Positions 7,974 through 12,874 of a DNA stretch of 12,874 nt are shown here, piece by piece. The position numbers were made by a program, and so were the translations under genes. The DNA is from Bacteroidia bacterium. GTDB lineage: Bacteria > Bacteroidota > Bacteroidia > Bacteroidales > VadinHA17. Location of the stretch: NCBI GenBank assembly GCA_026391515.1, contig JAPLEC010000462.1, positions 1 through 12,874 on the forward strand, written 5' to 3'. The notes under the pieces are model-generated. The model was given only the letters and a program-made list of their open reading frames with translations, did no database searches and was not told where the DNA came from. The first letter of the stretch is position 1. Each line of letters starts with the position of its first letter.

Positions 7974-8084
7974 ATTTTAAAGTTAAGTTTGATTATAGTT
8001 CTCTTTTATCTTCTGTTTTCTCTTTACCCACCCCCAACCCCTCCAGGGAGGGGAGCTTTAAGCTTGCACCTTGCACCATTGTAT
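7974..8084 (-). other. ilvN-ilvC gap with purine-rich tract and tandem heptamer
   Basis: This is one of only two wide gaps in the operon. It contains repeat copy A (8026-8060), a tandem TTGCACC TTGCACC on the plus strand (8064-8077), and, reading in the operon direction after the repeat, an AAAAGA-type purine tract up to the ilvC start. I see no promoter with both -33 and -7 elements here. Confidence 0.6.
8026..8060. repeat. Dispersed intergenic repeat, copy A
   Basis: This 35-base element has the core CCCCTCC AG GGAGGGG, an inverted repeat preceded by ACCCACCCCCAA. It matches copy B (10455-10489) at 31 of 35 positions. Elements of this form are scattered between genes in many Bacteroidota genomes. 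In RNA the arms could form a short GC-rich hairpin, but no T-run follows on the operon strand, so it is not a standard terminator. Confidence 0.8.
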
Positions 8085-8639
8085 TTAATTAATTTCTTCC
8101 GGTTTAAACCTGTGAGCTTCATCCATCTCTTTCAGATATGAATTCAATTCCCTGACCTGTTTGGTGATTGCCACTCTGCCTGAACCGACATATTGCAGGA
8201 GGCCGTAAGGCTTCAGCTCGTCAAGCAAAACAGCAATTTCTTGTTTATGACCGGTTTTTTCTATCACAATAAATTCCGGAGAGACTTCAAGTATTCTCGC
8301 ATGATGAGTTCTGACAGTATGATCGATGACATTTCCAGACATGAGTCCCTTTGTTGAAACTTTGAACAGGGCTATTTCCTGGTAAATGATCTCTTCGGAT
8401 GTATGAACAAATACTTTCAGAACATCGATCAGCTTTTCCATTTGTCTGGCCACTTTCCTCACCATATCGGATGTTGTCTTAACGACAAGTGTGAGAATGT
8501 GAACTCCCTTAACAGCAGATTCTGAGGCTGTTATGCTCTCAATGTTTATCTGTCTCCTGGTAAGGATGATTGTGATCTGGTTGAGAATACCGATGTGGTT
8601 CTCACTGAAGATTGATAATGTAAATTCCTGGTTTCCCAT
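8085..8639 (-). CDS. ilvN: Acetolactate synthase small (regulatory) subunit, IlvN
   Basis: This is the regulatory partner of IlvB. It raises the activity of acetohydroxyacid synthase and confers valine feedback inhibition. The 184 residues comprise an N-terminal ACT domain (about 6-80) with the ligand-loop pattern SENHIGILNQIT and RRQINIESI (Asn14, Gly17, Asn32), and a C-terminal AHAS small-subunit domain (about 85-170). This is longer than E. coli IlvN (about 96) and close to IlvH-type subunits. It starts two bases after the ilvB stop, so the two subunits are almost certainly co-translated. The ACT ligand residues are intact, so valine control is expected, though this was not tested. Confidence 0.93.
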   Translation of the reverse strand: MGNQEFTLSIFSENHIGILNQITIILTRRQINIESITASESAVKGVHILTLVVKTTSDMVRKVARQMEKLIDVLKVFVHTSEEIIYQEIALFKVSTKGLMSGNVIDHTVRTHHARILEVSPEFIVIEKTGHKQEIAVLLDELKPYGLLQYVGSGRVAITKQVRELNSYLKEMDEAHRFKPEEIN

Positions 8640-8641
8640 AT

Positions 8642-10387
8642 CTATGATTTGTAGTTCAATGTTACTTCTGAAACTGATGCTCCCGGTTCGACCATAGGCA
8701 GTACATTCCCTTCCTTTTCGATTTGTATATCAAGGAGATAAGGCCCTTTTGCCGCCAGCAGATCAGTTAATGATTTTTTTAGATCTTCTCTTTTTGAAAC
8801 CTTCTTCGCAGGGATATTGAATCCCTTTGCAACAGTTGCAAAATCAGGGTTGATCAGTTCAGTTGAAGCGTATCTCTTACTGAAAAACATATCCTGCCAC
8901 TGTCTTACCATTCCAAGGTATCCGTTATTCAGGATTATTAATTTCACGGGGATCTTGAAATGGAGGATTGTTCCCAGCTCCTGGATTGTCATCTGGAATC
9001 CACCGTCGCCAAGAAATGCAACGACCTGTTTTTCAGGTCTGCCGATTTTTGCTCCGATTGATGCGGGAAGCCCGAATCCCATTGTTCCCATACCACCTGA
9101 GGTAACCAGACTATTCGGGTATTTGAATTTAAAATAGCGGGCAGCTGACATCTGGTTTTGTCCAACGTCAGTAACAATTATTGCATCGCCGTTTGTCATT
9201 TCCGATACAAGACTTACGACTTCACCCATTCTTATCGCTCCTTTTTCAGGTATCGTCTCAGATTTGATAACTTTCTCATATTCAGTCCTGTCGCATATCC
9301 TGAATTCTCTTATCCACGAATCATGTTTTTTCAGGTGTATCAGTGGAATCAGGTATTTGATAGCATCCTTAGCATCGTTATGGATTTCAAGATCGACCTG
9401 GACATTTTTATTGATTTCTGCTTCGTCGATCTCGATGTGAATTATCCTTGCCTGTTTTGCATATTTTTTGAGATTACCAGTAACGCGGTCATCGAAACGC
9501 ATTCCGATAGCAATTATCAGATCGGCTTCATTGGTTAGCAGGTTTGGTCCGTAGTTGCCATGCATACCAAGGAAACCTGTAAATAACCTGTGACCGGAAG
9601 GAAATGATGACAGGCCCAGTAGCGTAACTGCTACAGGGATCCCTGCTTTTTCGGCAAACTCTTTCAGCTCATTTTCAGCACCTGACAGAAGAACCCCATG
9701 ACCGGCAAGAATCAAAGGTTTTTCTGCATGATTAATCATTATAGCAGCAGATTCTATTGCCCTGGTATCCAATGGTATATGAGGGTTGTAGCTTCTTAAG
9801 TATTTGCACTTTTTATATTTGAAATCAATCTTGTCGAGCTGCGAATCTTTAGTGATATCGATAAGAACAGGCCCGGGCCGGCCGGTTGTGGCAATATAAA
9901 AAGCTTTAGCAATTACTTCAGGTATGTCATGTGATTTTTTAATCTGGCAGTTCCATTTTGTCACCGGCATTGATACTCCTAAAATATCTGTTTCCTGGAA
10001 TGCATCTGTTCCGATAAGTCCTGATGCAACCTGGGCAGTTATAAATACCATCGGAATTGAGTCGAGGTAAGCATTTGCAATGCCGGTAACCAGGTTAGTA
10101 GCACCAGGACCGGAAGTGGCAAAACAAATTCCCGGCTTCCCGGTGACCATTGCATAAGCCTGGGCAGCATGGGCTGCTCCCTGTTCATGACGGGTAAGAA
10201 TATGCTTCAGTTTATCGGTATAATCAAGGAGCATGTCATATATCGGCATAATTGCTCCTCCGGGATATCCAAAGATTGTATCCACTCCGTCTTCGATCAG
10301 GCATCTGAGCAAGGCTTCGGCGCCGGTAAGATGCTCATAGCCATTGACTTGTTCAGGTCTTCGTTTTGTCATTTGTTTTGTCCTCAT
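8642..10387 (-). CDS. ilvB: Acetolactate (acetohydroxyacid) synthase large subunit, IlvB
   Basis: This ThDP-, FAD- and Mg-dependent catalytic subunit makes 2-acetolactate from pyruvate, or 2-aceto-2-hydroxybutyrate from pyruvate and 2-oxobutyrate. The frame is open from an ATG at 10450 (602 residues), and residue numbers here follow that form. The first 21 residues are lysine/aspartate-rich and encoded by repeat-associated DNA, so I place the start at 10387 (MRTKQMTKRR, 581 residues). An ATG at 10372, preceded by AGGA about eight bases away, is equally possible. Visible are the catalytic glutamate (Glu89 in RHEQGA), the ThDP/Mg motif GDGG..NNGYLGMVRQW (481-518), and Trp518. The equivalent of Trp518 in E. 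coli AHAS II favours 2-oxobutyrate as acceptor, which suits isoleucine synthesis. ilvN follows after two bases. Confidence 0.93.
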   Translation of the reverse strand: MRTKQMTKRRPEQVNGYEHLTGAEALLRCLIEDGVDTIFGYPGGAIMPIYDMLLDYTDKLKHILTRHEQGAAHAAQAYAMVTGKPGICFATSGPGATNLVTGIANAYLDSIPMVFITAQVASGLIGTDAFQETDILGVSMPVTKWNCQIKKSHDIPEVIAKAFYIATTGRPGPVLIDITKDSQLDKIDFKYKKCKYLRSYNPHIPLDTRAIESAAIMINHAEKPLILAGHGVLLSGAENELKEFAEKAGIPVAVTLLGLSSFPSGHRLFTGFLGMHGNYGPNLLTNEADLIIAIGMRFDDRVTGNLKKYAKQARIIHIEIDEAEINKNVQVDLEIHNDAKDAIKYLIPLIHLKKHDSWIREFRICDRTEYEKVIKSETIPEKGAIRMGEVVSLVSEMTNGDAIIVTDVGQNQMSAARYFKFKYPNSLVTSGGMGTMGFGLPASIGAKIGRPEKQVVAFLGDGGFQMTIQELGTILHFKIPVKLIILNNGYLGMVRQWQDMFFSKRYASTELINPDFATVAKGFNIPAKKVSKREDLKKSLTDLLAAKGPYLLDIQIEKEGNVLPMVEPGASVSEVTLNYKS

Positions 10388-10488
10388 ATCGTGTTTTATG
10401 TCTTGCAGGTCATGCAGGTCTTTTATCTTTGATCTTTTGTCTTTTAACATTTAAACCCACCCCTAACCCCTCCAAGGAGGGGAACTTT
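10388..10488 (-). other. ilvD-ilvB gap with repeat, purine tract and tandem nonamer
   Basis: If ilvB starts at 10387 this gap is 101 bases, similar to the ilvN-ilvC gap. Reading in the operon direction it contains repeat copy B, an AAAAGACAAAAGATC-type purine tract, and a near-perfect tandem GACCTGCAT GACCTGCAA (plus-strand 10402-10419). The order (repeat, purine tract) mirrors the other gap, which points to one composite element at both places. Confidence 0.55.
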
Positions 10489-10489
10489 T
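10455..10489. repeat. Dispersed intergenic repeat, copy B
   Basis: This is the second copy of the 35-base element, with the core CCCCTCC AA GGAGGGG preceded by ACCCACCCCTAA. It begins right at the ilvD stop codon and matches copy A at 31 of 35 positions. The sequence is very close to a short palindromic element common between genes in Bacteroidota. Confidence 0.82.
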
Positions 10490-12315
10490 TAGATTAATCT
10501 TACGGCTCCTTTGTCTGCTGAGCTTACTGTTGAAGCATAGGCTCTGAGGGAAGCCGGTATTTCACGGTTTCGTTTTGCCGGTCTAAATGCATTTTCTCCT
10601 TTGGCTTCTTCTCCCTTTCTTCTTCTATTAAGCTCATTATCAGTAAGTTTGACGTTAATTTGTCTTTCAGGAATATTTATTTCTATAATGTCTCCATCTT
10701 TTATCAGGGCCAGAGCGCCTCTTGCTGCGGCTTCGGGAGAGACATGTCCGATCGATAAACCTGATGTTCCTCCCGAAAATCTTCCGTCAGTGACCAGGGC
10801 GCATTTTTCCCCAAGACCTTGAGATTTAAGGTAGGAGGTAGGGTAGAGCATCTCCTGCATGCCGGGGCCTCCTTTTGGTCCCTCATATCTTATTATAACC
10901 ACATCACCTTCACTGACTTCTCTTTCCATAATACCTTCTGCAGCATCTTCCTGTGATTCAAAAACAACTGCGGGACCTTCAAAAGAAAAGAGCTCAGGAT
11001 CGACACCGGCTGTTTTAACAATAGAACCGTTTTCAGCGATATTTCCATAAAGCACAGCAAGACCACCATCATTATTATAAGGGTGTTCTGTACTTCTGAT
11101 ACAACCATTTTTCCTGTCTGTATCCAGCTCAGGATAGAGAGTGTCATGTGATCCCATTTCAAGACTTTTTTTCATTGACGGAGCGCTCCTGAAGTATTCG
11201 AAAGCTACAGGTTTCGTTTTACCGCTAAGTATATCCCAATCGGCAATAGCATCTTTAAGCGTCAGATAATCAATCCTTTGTACAGAGCTGTCTATCAGGT
11301 TATTACGCTCAAGCTCACCAAGGATTGCCATTATACCTCCGGCACGATTGACATCCTGGATATGGTAATGAGAGCTGGGTGATACCTTACAAATATTAGG
11401 GATCCTGCGTGAGAACGTATCAATATCATTCATTGTGAAATCGACCTTTGCCTCATGAGCCAGGGCAAGAAGATGTAGTACCGTATTTGTGGAGCCTCCC
11501 ATTGCAATATCGAGCGACATCGAGTTCATGAATGCTGCTTTTGTTGCAATTGAACGTGGAAGCACACTGCTATCGCCATCAAAATAATATCTGTTTGTTA
11601 TGCTGACGATTAGGTTTGCAGCATCACGGACAAGCTTCAGACGGTTGGAATGAGTTGCGAGTATTGTACCATTTCCGGGAAGAGCAAATCCAAGAGCCTC
11701 ATTAAGGCAATTCATGGAATTGGCAGTAAACATACCTGAACAGGATCCGCATGTCGGGCAGGCTGTTTTTTCCATTTCATCTAACTCACTGTCGCTGACC
11801 TTATTATCGGCGCCATGCACCATTACATCTACCAGATCGAGGTACCTGTTTCCAAGAAGACCAGCCTCCATCGGACCACCTGAAACAAAGACTGCAGGTA
11901 TATTCAGTCTCAAAGCGGCCATCATCATTCCAGGTGTTATCTTGTCGCAGTTGCTGATGCAGATCATAGCATCTGCACAATGGGCATTGCAGACGTATTC
12001 AACACTATCAGCGATGAGCTCGCGCGAAGGAAGCGAGTAGAGCATGCCGGTGTGTCCCATTGCAATGCCGTCGTCAATTGCGATAGTGTTGAATTCAGCG
12101 GCAAAACATCCATGCTTTTCGATCTCTTTCTTCACAATCTGTCCTGTTTCATGAAGGTGGACATGCCCCGGGACGAACTGGGAAAAAGAGTTGACAATCG
12201 CTATAACTGGTTTACCGAAGTTCTCCTCTTTCATTCCATTGGCACGCCAGAGGCTTCTGGCACCTGCCATTTTCCTGCCGGACATCGTTTGCAAGCTTCT
12301 GAGCTGATTTTTCAT
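10489..12315 (-). CDS. ilvD: Dihydroxy-acid dehydratase, IlvD
   Basis: IlvD dehydrates 2,3-dihydroxyisovalerate and 2,3-dihydroxy-3-methylvalerate to the 2-oxo acids, the common last step before transamination. The 608 residues are close to E. coli IlvD (616), and long stretches are nearly identical to it (for example DDGIAMGHTGMLYSLPSREL and HCADAMICISNCDKITPGM). Cluster cysteines are Cys123 (SNCDK) and Cys192 in ACPTCGSCSGMF. The position that carries a cysteine in plant-type [2Fe-2S] enzymes (CNMHL) is Gly50 here (VPGHVHL), so this belongs to the E. coli-like, oxygen-sensitive type. The proposed catalytic serine lies in GRFSGGTSG near the C-terminus. It is the first gene of the operon, just after the leader terminator, with an AAAGGTG ribosome binding site five bases before the ATG. 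Confidence 0.95.
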   Translation of the reverse strand: MKNQLRSLQTMSGRKMAGARSLWRANGMKEENFGKPVIAIVNSFSQFVPGHVHLHETGQIVKKEIEKHGCFAAEFNTIAIDDGIAMGHTGMLYSLPSRELIADSVEYVCNAHCADAMICISNCDKITPGMMMAALRLNIPAVFVSGGPMEAGLLGNRYLDLVDVMVHGADNKVSDSELDEMEKTACPTCGSCSGMFTANSMNCLNEALGFALPGNGTILATHSNRLKLVRDAANLIVSITNRYYFDGDSSVLPRSIATKAAFMNSMSLDIAMGGSTNTVLHLLALAHEAKVDFTMNDIDTFSRRIPNICKVSPSSHYHIQDVNRAGGIMAILGELERNNLIDSSVQRIDYLTLKDAIADWDILSGKTKPVAFEYFRSAPSMKKSLEMGSHDTLYPELDTDRKNGCIRSTEHPYNNDGGLAVLYGNIAENGSIVKTAGVDPELFSFEGPAVVFESQEDAAEGIMEREVSEGDVVIIRYEGPKGGPGMQEMLYPTSYLKSQGLGEKCALVTDGRFSGGTSGLSIGHVSPEAAARGALALIKDGDIIEINIPERQINVKLTDNELNRRRKGEEAKGENAFRPAKRNREIPASLRAYASTVSSADKGAVRLI

Positions 12316-12320
12316 ATAAA

Positions 12321-12327
12321 CACCTTT
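12321..12327 (-). promoter_or_regulatory. Ribosome binding site of ilvD
   Basis: AAAGGTG lies five bases before the ATG at 12315, directly after the T-run of the leader terminator. A purine-rich site this clear is uncommon in the phylum and fixes the start of ilvD. Confidence 0.6.
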
Positions 12328-12360
12328 AAAAAAAAAGCTTCCCTGTTTCCGGAAAGCTTC
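12328..12360 (-). terminator. Intrinsic terminator of the ilv leader (attenuator)
   Basis: On the operon strand the arm GAAGCTTTCC (12360-12351) pairs with GGGAAGCTTT (12343-12334) across the seven-base loop GGAAACA. This gives ten base pairs, including two G-T pairs. Nine consecutive T residues (12336-12328) follow. This is a textbook intrinsic terminator, but it stands 12 bases upstream of the ilvD start codon rather than after a gene. It therefore acts before the operon is entered. Confidence 0.88.
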
Positions 12361-12395
12361 ATTATATTTTTACACTATTATATATTACTCCCGGA
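12348..12395 (-). promoter_or_regulatory. Candidate antiterminator pairing
   Basis: TCCGGGAG (12395-12388), starting at the base after the leader stop codon, can pair with TTTCCGGA (12355-12348). This gives eight base pairs, two of them G-T. The pairing would take up half of the 5' arm and the loop of the terminator, so the two structures exclude each other. The intervening 32 bases are AT-rich and would form the loop. Confidence 0.6.
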
Positions 12396-12455
12396 TCATG
12401 TGCTGGGCACAATAATAAGGATGAGGGCAATAATATTTAATAATAAAATTCTCAC
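12396..12455 (-). CDS. BCAA operon leader peptide (MRILLLNIIALILIIVPST)
   Basis: This 19-codon frame starts with GTG (12455) and ends with TGA (12396). It encodes MRILLLNIIALILIIVPST. Of the 18 residues after the start, six are Ile, five Leu and one Val, including runs TTA-TTA-TTA, ATT-ATT and CTC-ATC-CTT-ATT-ATT-GTG. It resembles the proteobacterial ilvL leader in design, down to the Pro near the end, but not in detailed sequence. It begins about 20 bases after a good promoter and is followed by alternative antiterminator and terminator hairpins, so its translation very probably senses charged Ile, Leu and Val tRNA. An in-frame TTG at 12479 overlaps the promoter and is a less likely start. 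A small membrane peptide is the alternative reading, since the sequence is very hydrophobic. Confidence 0.8.
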   Translation of the reverse strand: MRILLLNIIALILIIVPST

Positions 12456-12476
12456 TTTTTTATATAAATTGATCGA

Positions 12477-12510
12477 CAAAGGTATTTATATTTTTAATAT
12501 TTCAAACAAA
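12477..12510 (-). promoter_or_regulatory. Bacteroidota-type promoter of the BCAA operon
   Basis: TACCTTTG (12484-12477) is an exact match to the TAnnTTTG -7 element of the Bacteroidota primary sigma factor. A double TTTGTTTG (12510-12503) supplies the -33 TTTG, with an 18- or 22-base spacer depending on which copy is used; the usual spacing is about 19-21. Transcription would start near 12470-12474, about 15-20 bases before the leader GTG. Confidence 0.72.
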
Positions 12511-12537
12511 AAATGGGGTTTTTATTGAAATTTTATT

Positions 12538-12874
12538 TCAGTTGAGTGTTACCCAGCATTCTAGTGGGTCAGCTGAAATGAATGTGTCTCCGCTGCAAGT
12601 CAAAGGATTAGCATCTCTCAGCTCCTTGGAAATGATAAGGTCAGATCTTGAACCTATCCCTCTATTCTGGTATTCGGAAAATACCTTATCAGTAATTACT
12701 TCAAAAAAAGAGACCATCCTGCCCTGTTTTGTCGGATCATTTACAAGAACTGAAATATCTGAATATGTGGACGATCCGATATGTGTCCCGAGATATTCCC
12801 CGGCCTGAATCAGTTCAGAAACAGTGCGTGAAGCAGCAAGGTTAATATGGAAGATCTGGAAACGGAATGCAGGA
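12538..12874 (-). CDS. Unrecognised protein, C-terminal fragment (5' end outside window)
   Basis: On the minus strand the frame is open from the right edge (first full codon at 12873) to TGA at 12540-12538, giving 111 residues. The composition is that of a real protein: 'FRFQIFHINLAASRTVSELIQ', 'GEYLGTHIGSSTYSDISVLV', 'GRMVSFFEVITDKVFSEYQNRG' and a C-terminal part with two cysteines (LTCSGD, LECWVTLN). I do not recognise it. The 'FHIN ... AGEYLGTHIG' pattern is loosely reminiscent of the end of LytM/M23-type beta-rich domains, but this is weak. It is co-directional with and just upstream of the BCAA operon, which has its own promoter beginning 28 bases after this stop, so it is probably a separate transcription unit. 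An AT-only hairpin (TGAAAT AAA ATTTCA) overlaps the stop and is too weak to call a terminator. Confidence 0.6.
   Translation of the reverse strand, partial: PAFRFQIFHINLAASRTVSELIQAGEYLGTHIGSSTYSDISVLVNDPTKQGRMVSFFEVITDKVFSEYQNRGIGSRSDLIISKELRDANPLTCSGDTFISADPLECWVTLN

Noticed and set aside
11980..12528. Plus-strand open frame of 182 codons over the start of ilvD and the leader
   Set aside because: It is antisense to highly conserved ilvD codons and to the leader; its C-terminal half is merely AT-rich intergenic DNA read in the wrong direction.
12316..12537. T-box or other tRNA/metabolite riboswitch upstream of ilvD
   Set aside because: No T-box consensus or long structured leader is present; the 70-base span between leader frame and ilvD is explained by the attenuator.
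12526..12540. Hairpin TGAAAT AAA ATTTCA at the stop of the right-edge gene
   Set aside because: It has six A/T-dominated pairs with no following T-run in the right place, too weak to call a terminator.
12542..12808. Plus-strand open frame of 88 codons at the right edge
   Set aside because: It is antisense to the minus-strand frame ending at 12538, whose translation looks far more like a real protein (SYSDI-type strands, SFFEVITDKVF helix).
1..12874. CRISPR arrays, insertion sequences, tRNA or rRNA genes
   Set aside because: No spaced direct repeats, transposase, terminal inverted repeats or tRNA-like cloverleaf were seen; the two 35-base repeats are too few and too far apart for an array.

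Overview
The window is dominated by one large minus-strand operon for branched-chain amino acid (BCAA) synthesis. In transcription order (right to left) it reads ilvD, ilvB, ilvN, ilvC, leuA, leuC, leuD, cimA, leuB, over about 11.6 kb with tight or overlapping junctions. The organism looks like a member of the Bacteroidota. The reasons are a TTTG / TAnnTTTG promoter, an IlvC of the ~349-residue Bacteroidota style, two copies of the CCCCTCC..GGAGGGG intergenic repeat familiar from that phylum, mostly weak Shine-Dalgarno sequences, and AT-rich intergenic DNA. The assignment rests on recognition, not on a search.

Layout by region. 1-361 (+): C-terminal piece of a class I SAM-dependent methyltransferase. 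494-688 (+): small FlbD-like protein of unknown role. 727-12315 (-): the nine BCAA genes, converging on the small plus-strand gene. 12316-12537 (-): the control region of the operon. 12538-12874 (-): C-terminal part of an unrecognised protein encoded upstream.

How the genes work together. IlvB/IlvN (acetohydroxyacid synthase), IlvC and IlvD convert pyruvate to 2-oxoisovalerate (valine branch) and pyruvate plus 2-oxobutyrate to 2-oxo-3-methylvalerate (isoleucine branch). LeuA, LeuCD and LeuB extend 2-oxoisovalerate to 2-oxoisocaproate (leucine branch). The second LeuA-like gene closely resembles Leptospira (R)-citramalate synthase, including its pyruvate-pocket residues. So 2-oxobutyrate is probably made from pyruvate and acetyl-CoA via CimA-LeuCD-LeuB, without threonine deaminase. 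Neither ilvA nor the transaminase ilvE is in the window.

The most interesting part is the 12.32-12.51 kb leader. It holds a Bacteroidota-type promoter, a 19-codon reading frame (MRILLLNIIALILIIVPST) in which 12 of the 18 residues after the start are Ile, Leu or Val, an antiterminator-like pairing just after its stop codon, and a strong intrinsic terminator just before the ilvD ribosome binding site. Together they form a complete ribosome-mediated attenuator. Other points are unusual cofactor-site residues in IlvC (acidic, arginine-free loop) and LeuB (Lys-Tyr as in NADP isocitrate dehydrogenase), and repeat elements in the only two wide gaps of the operon.
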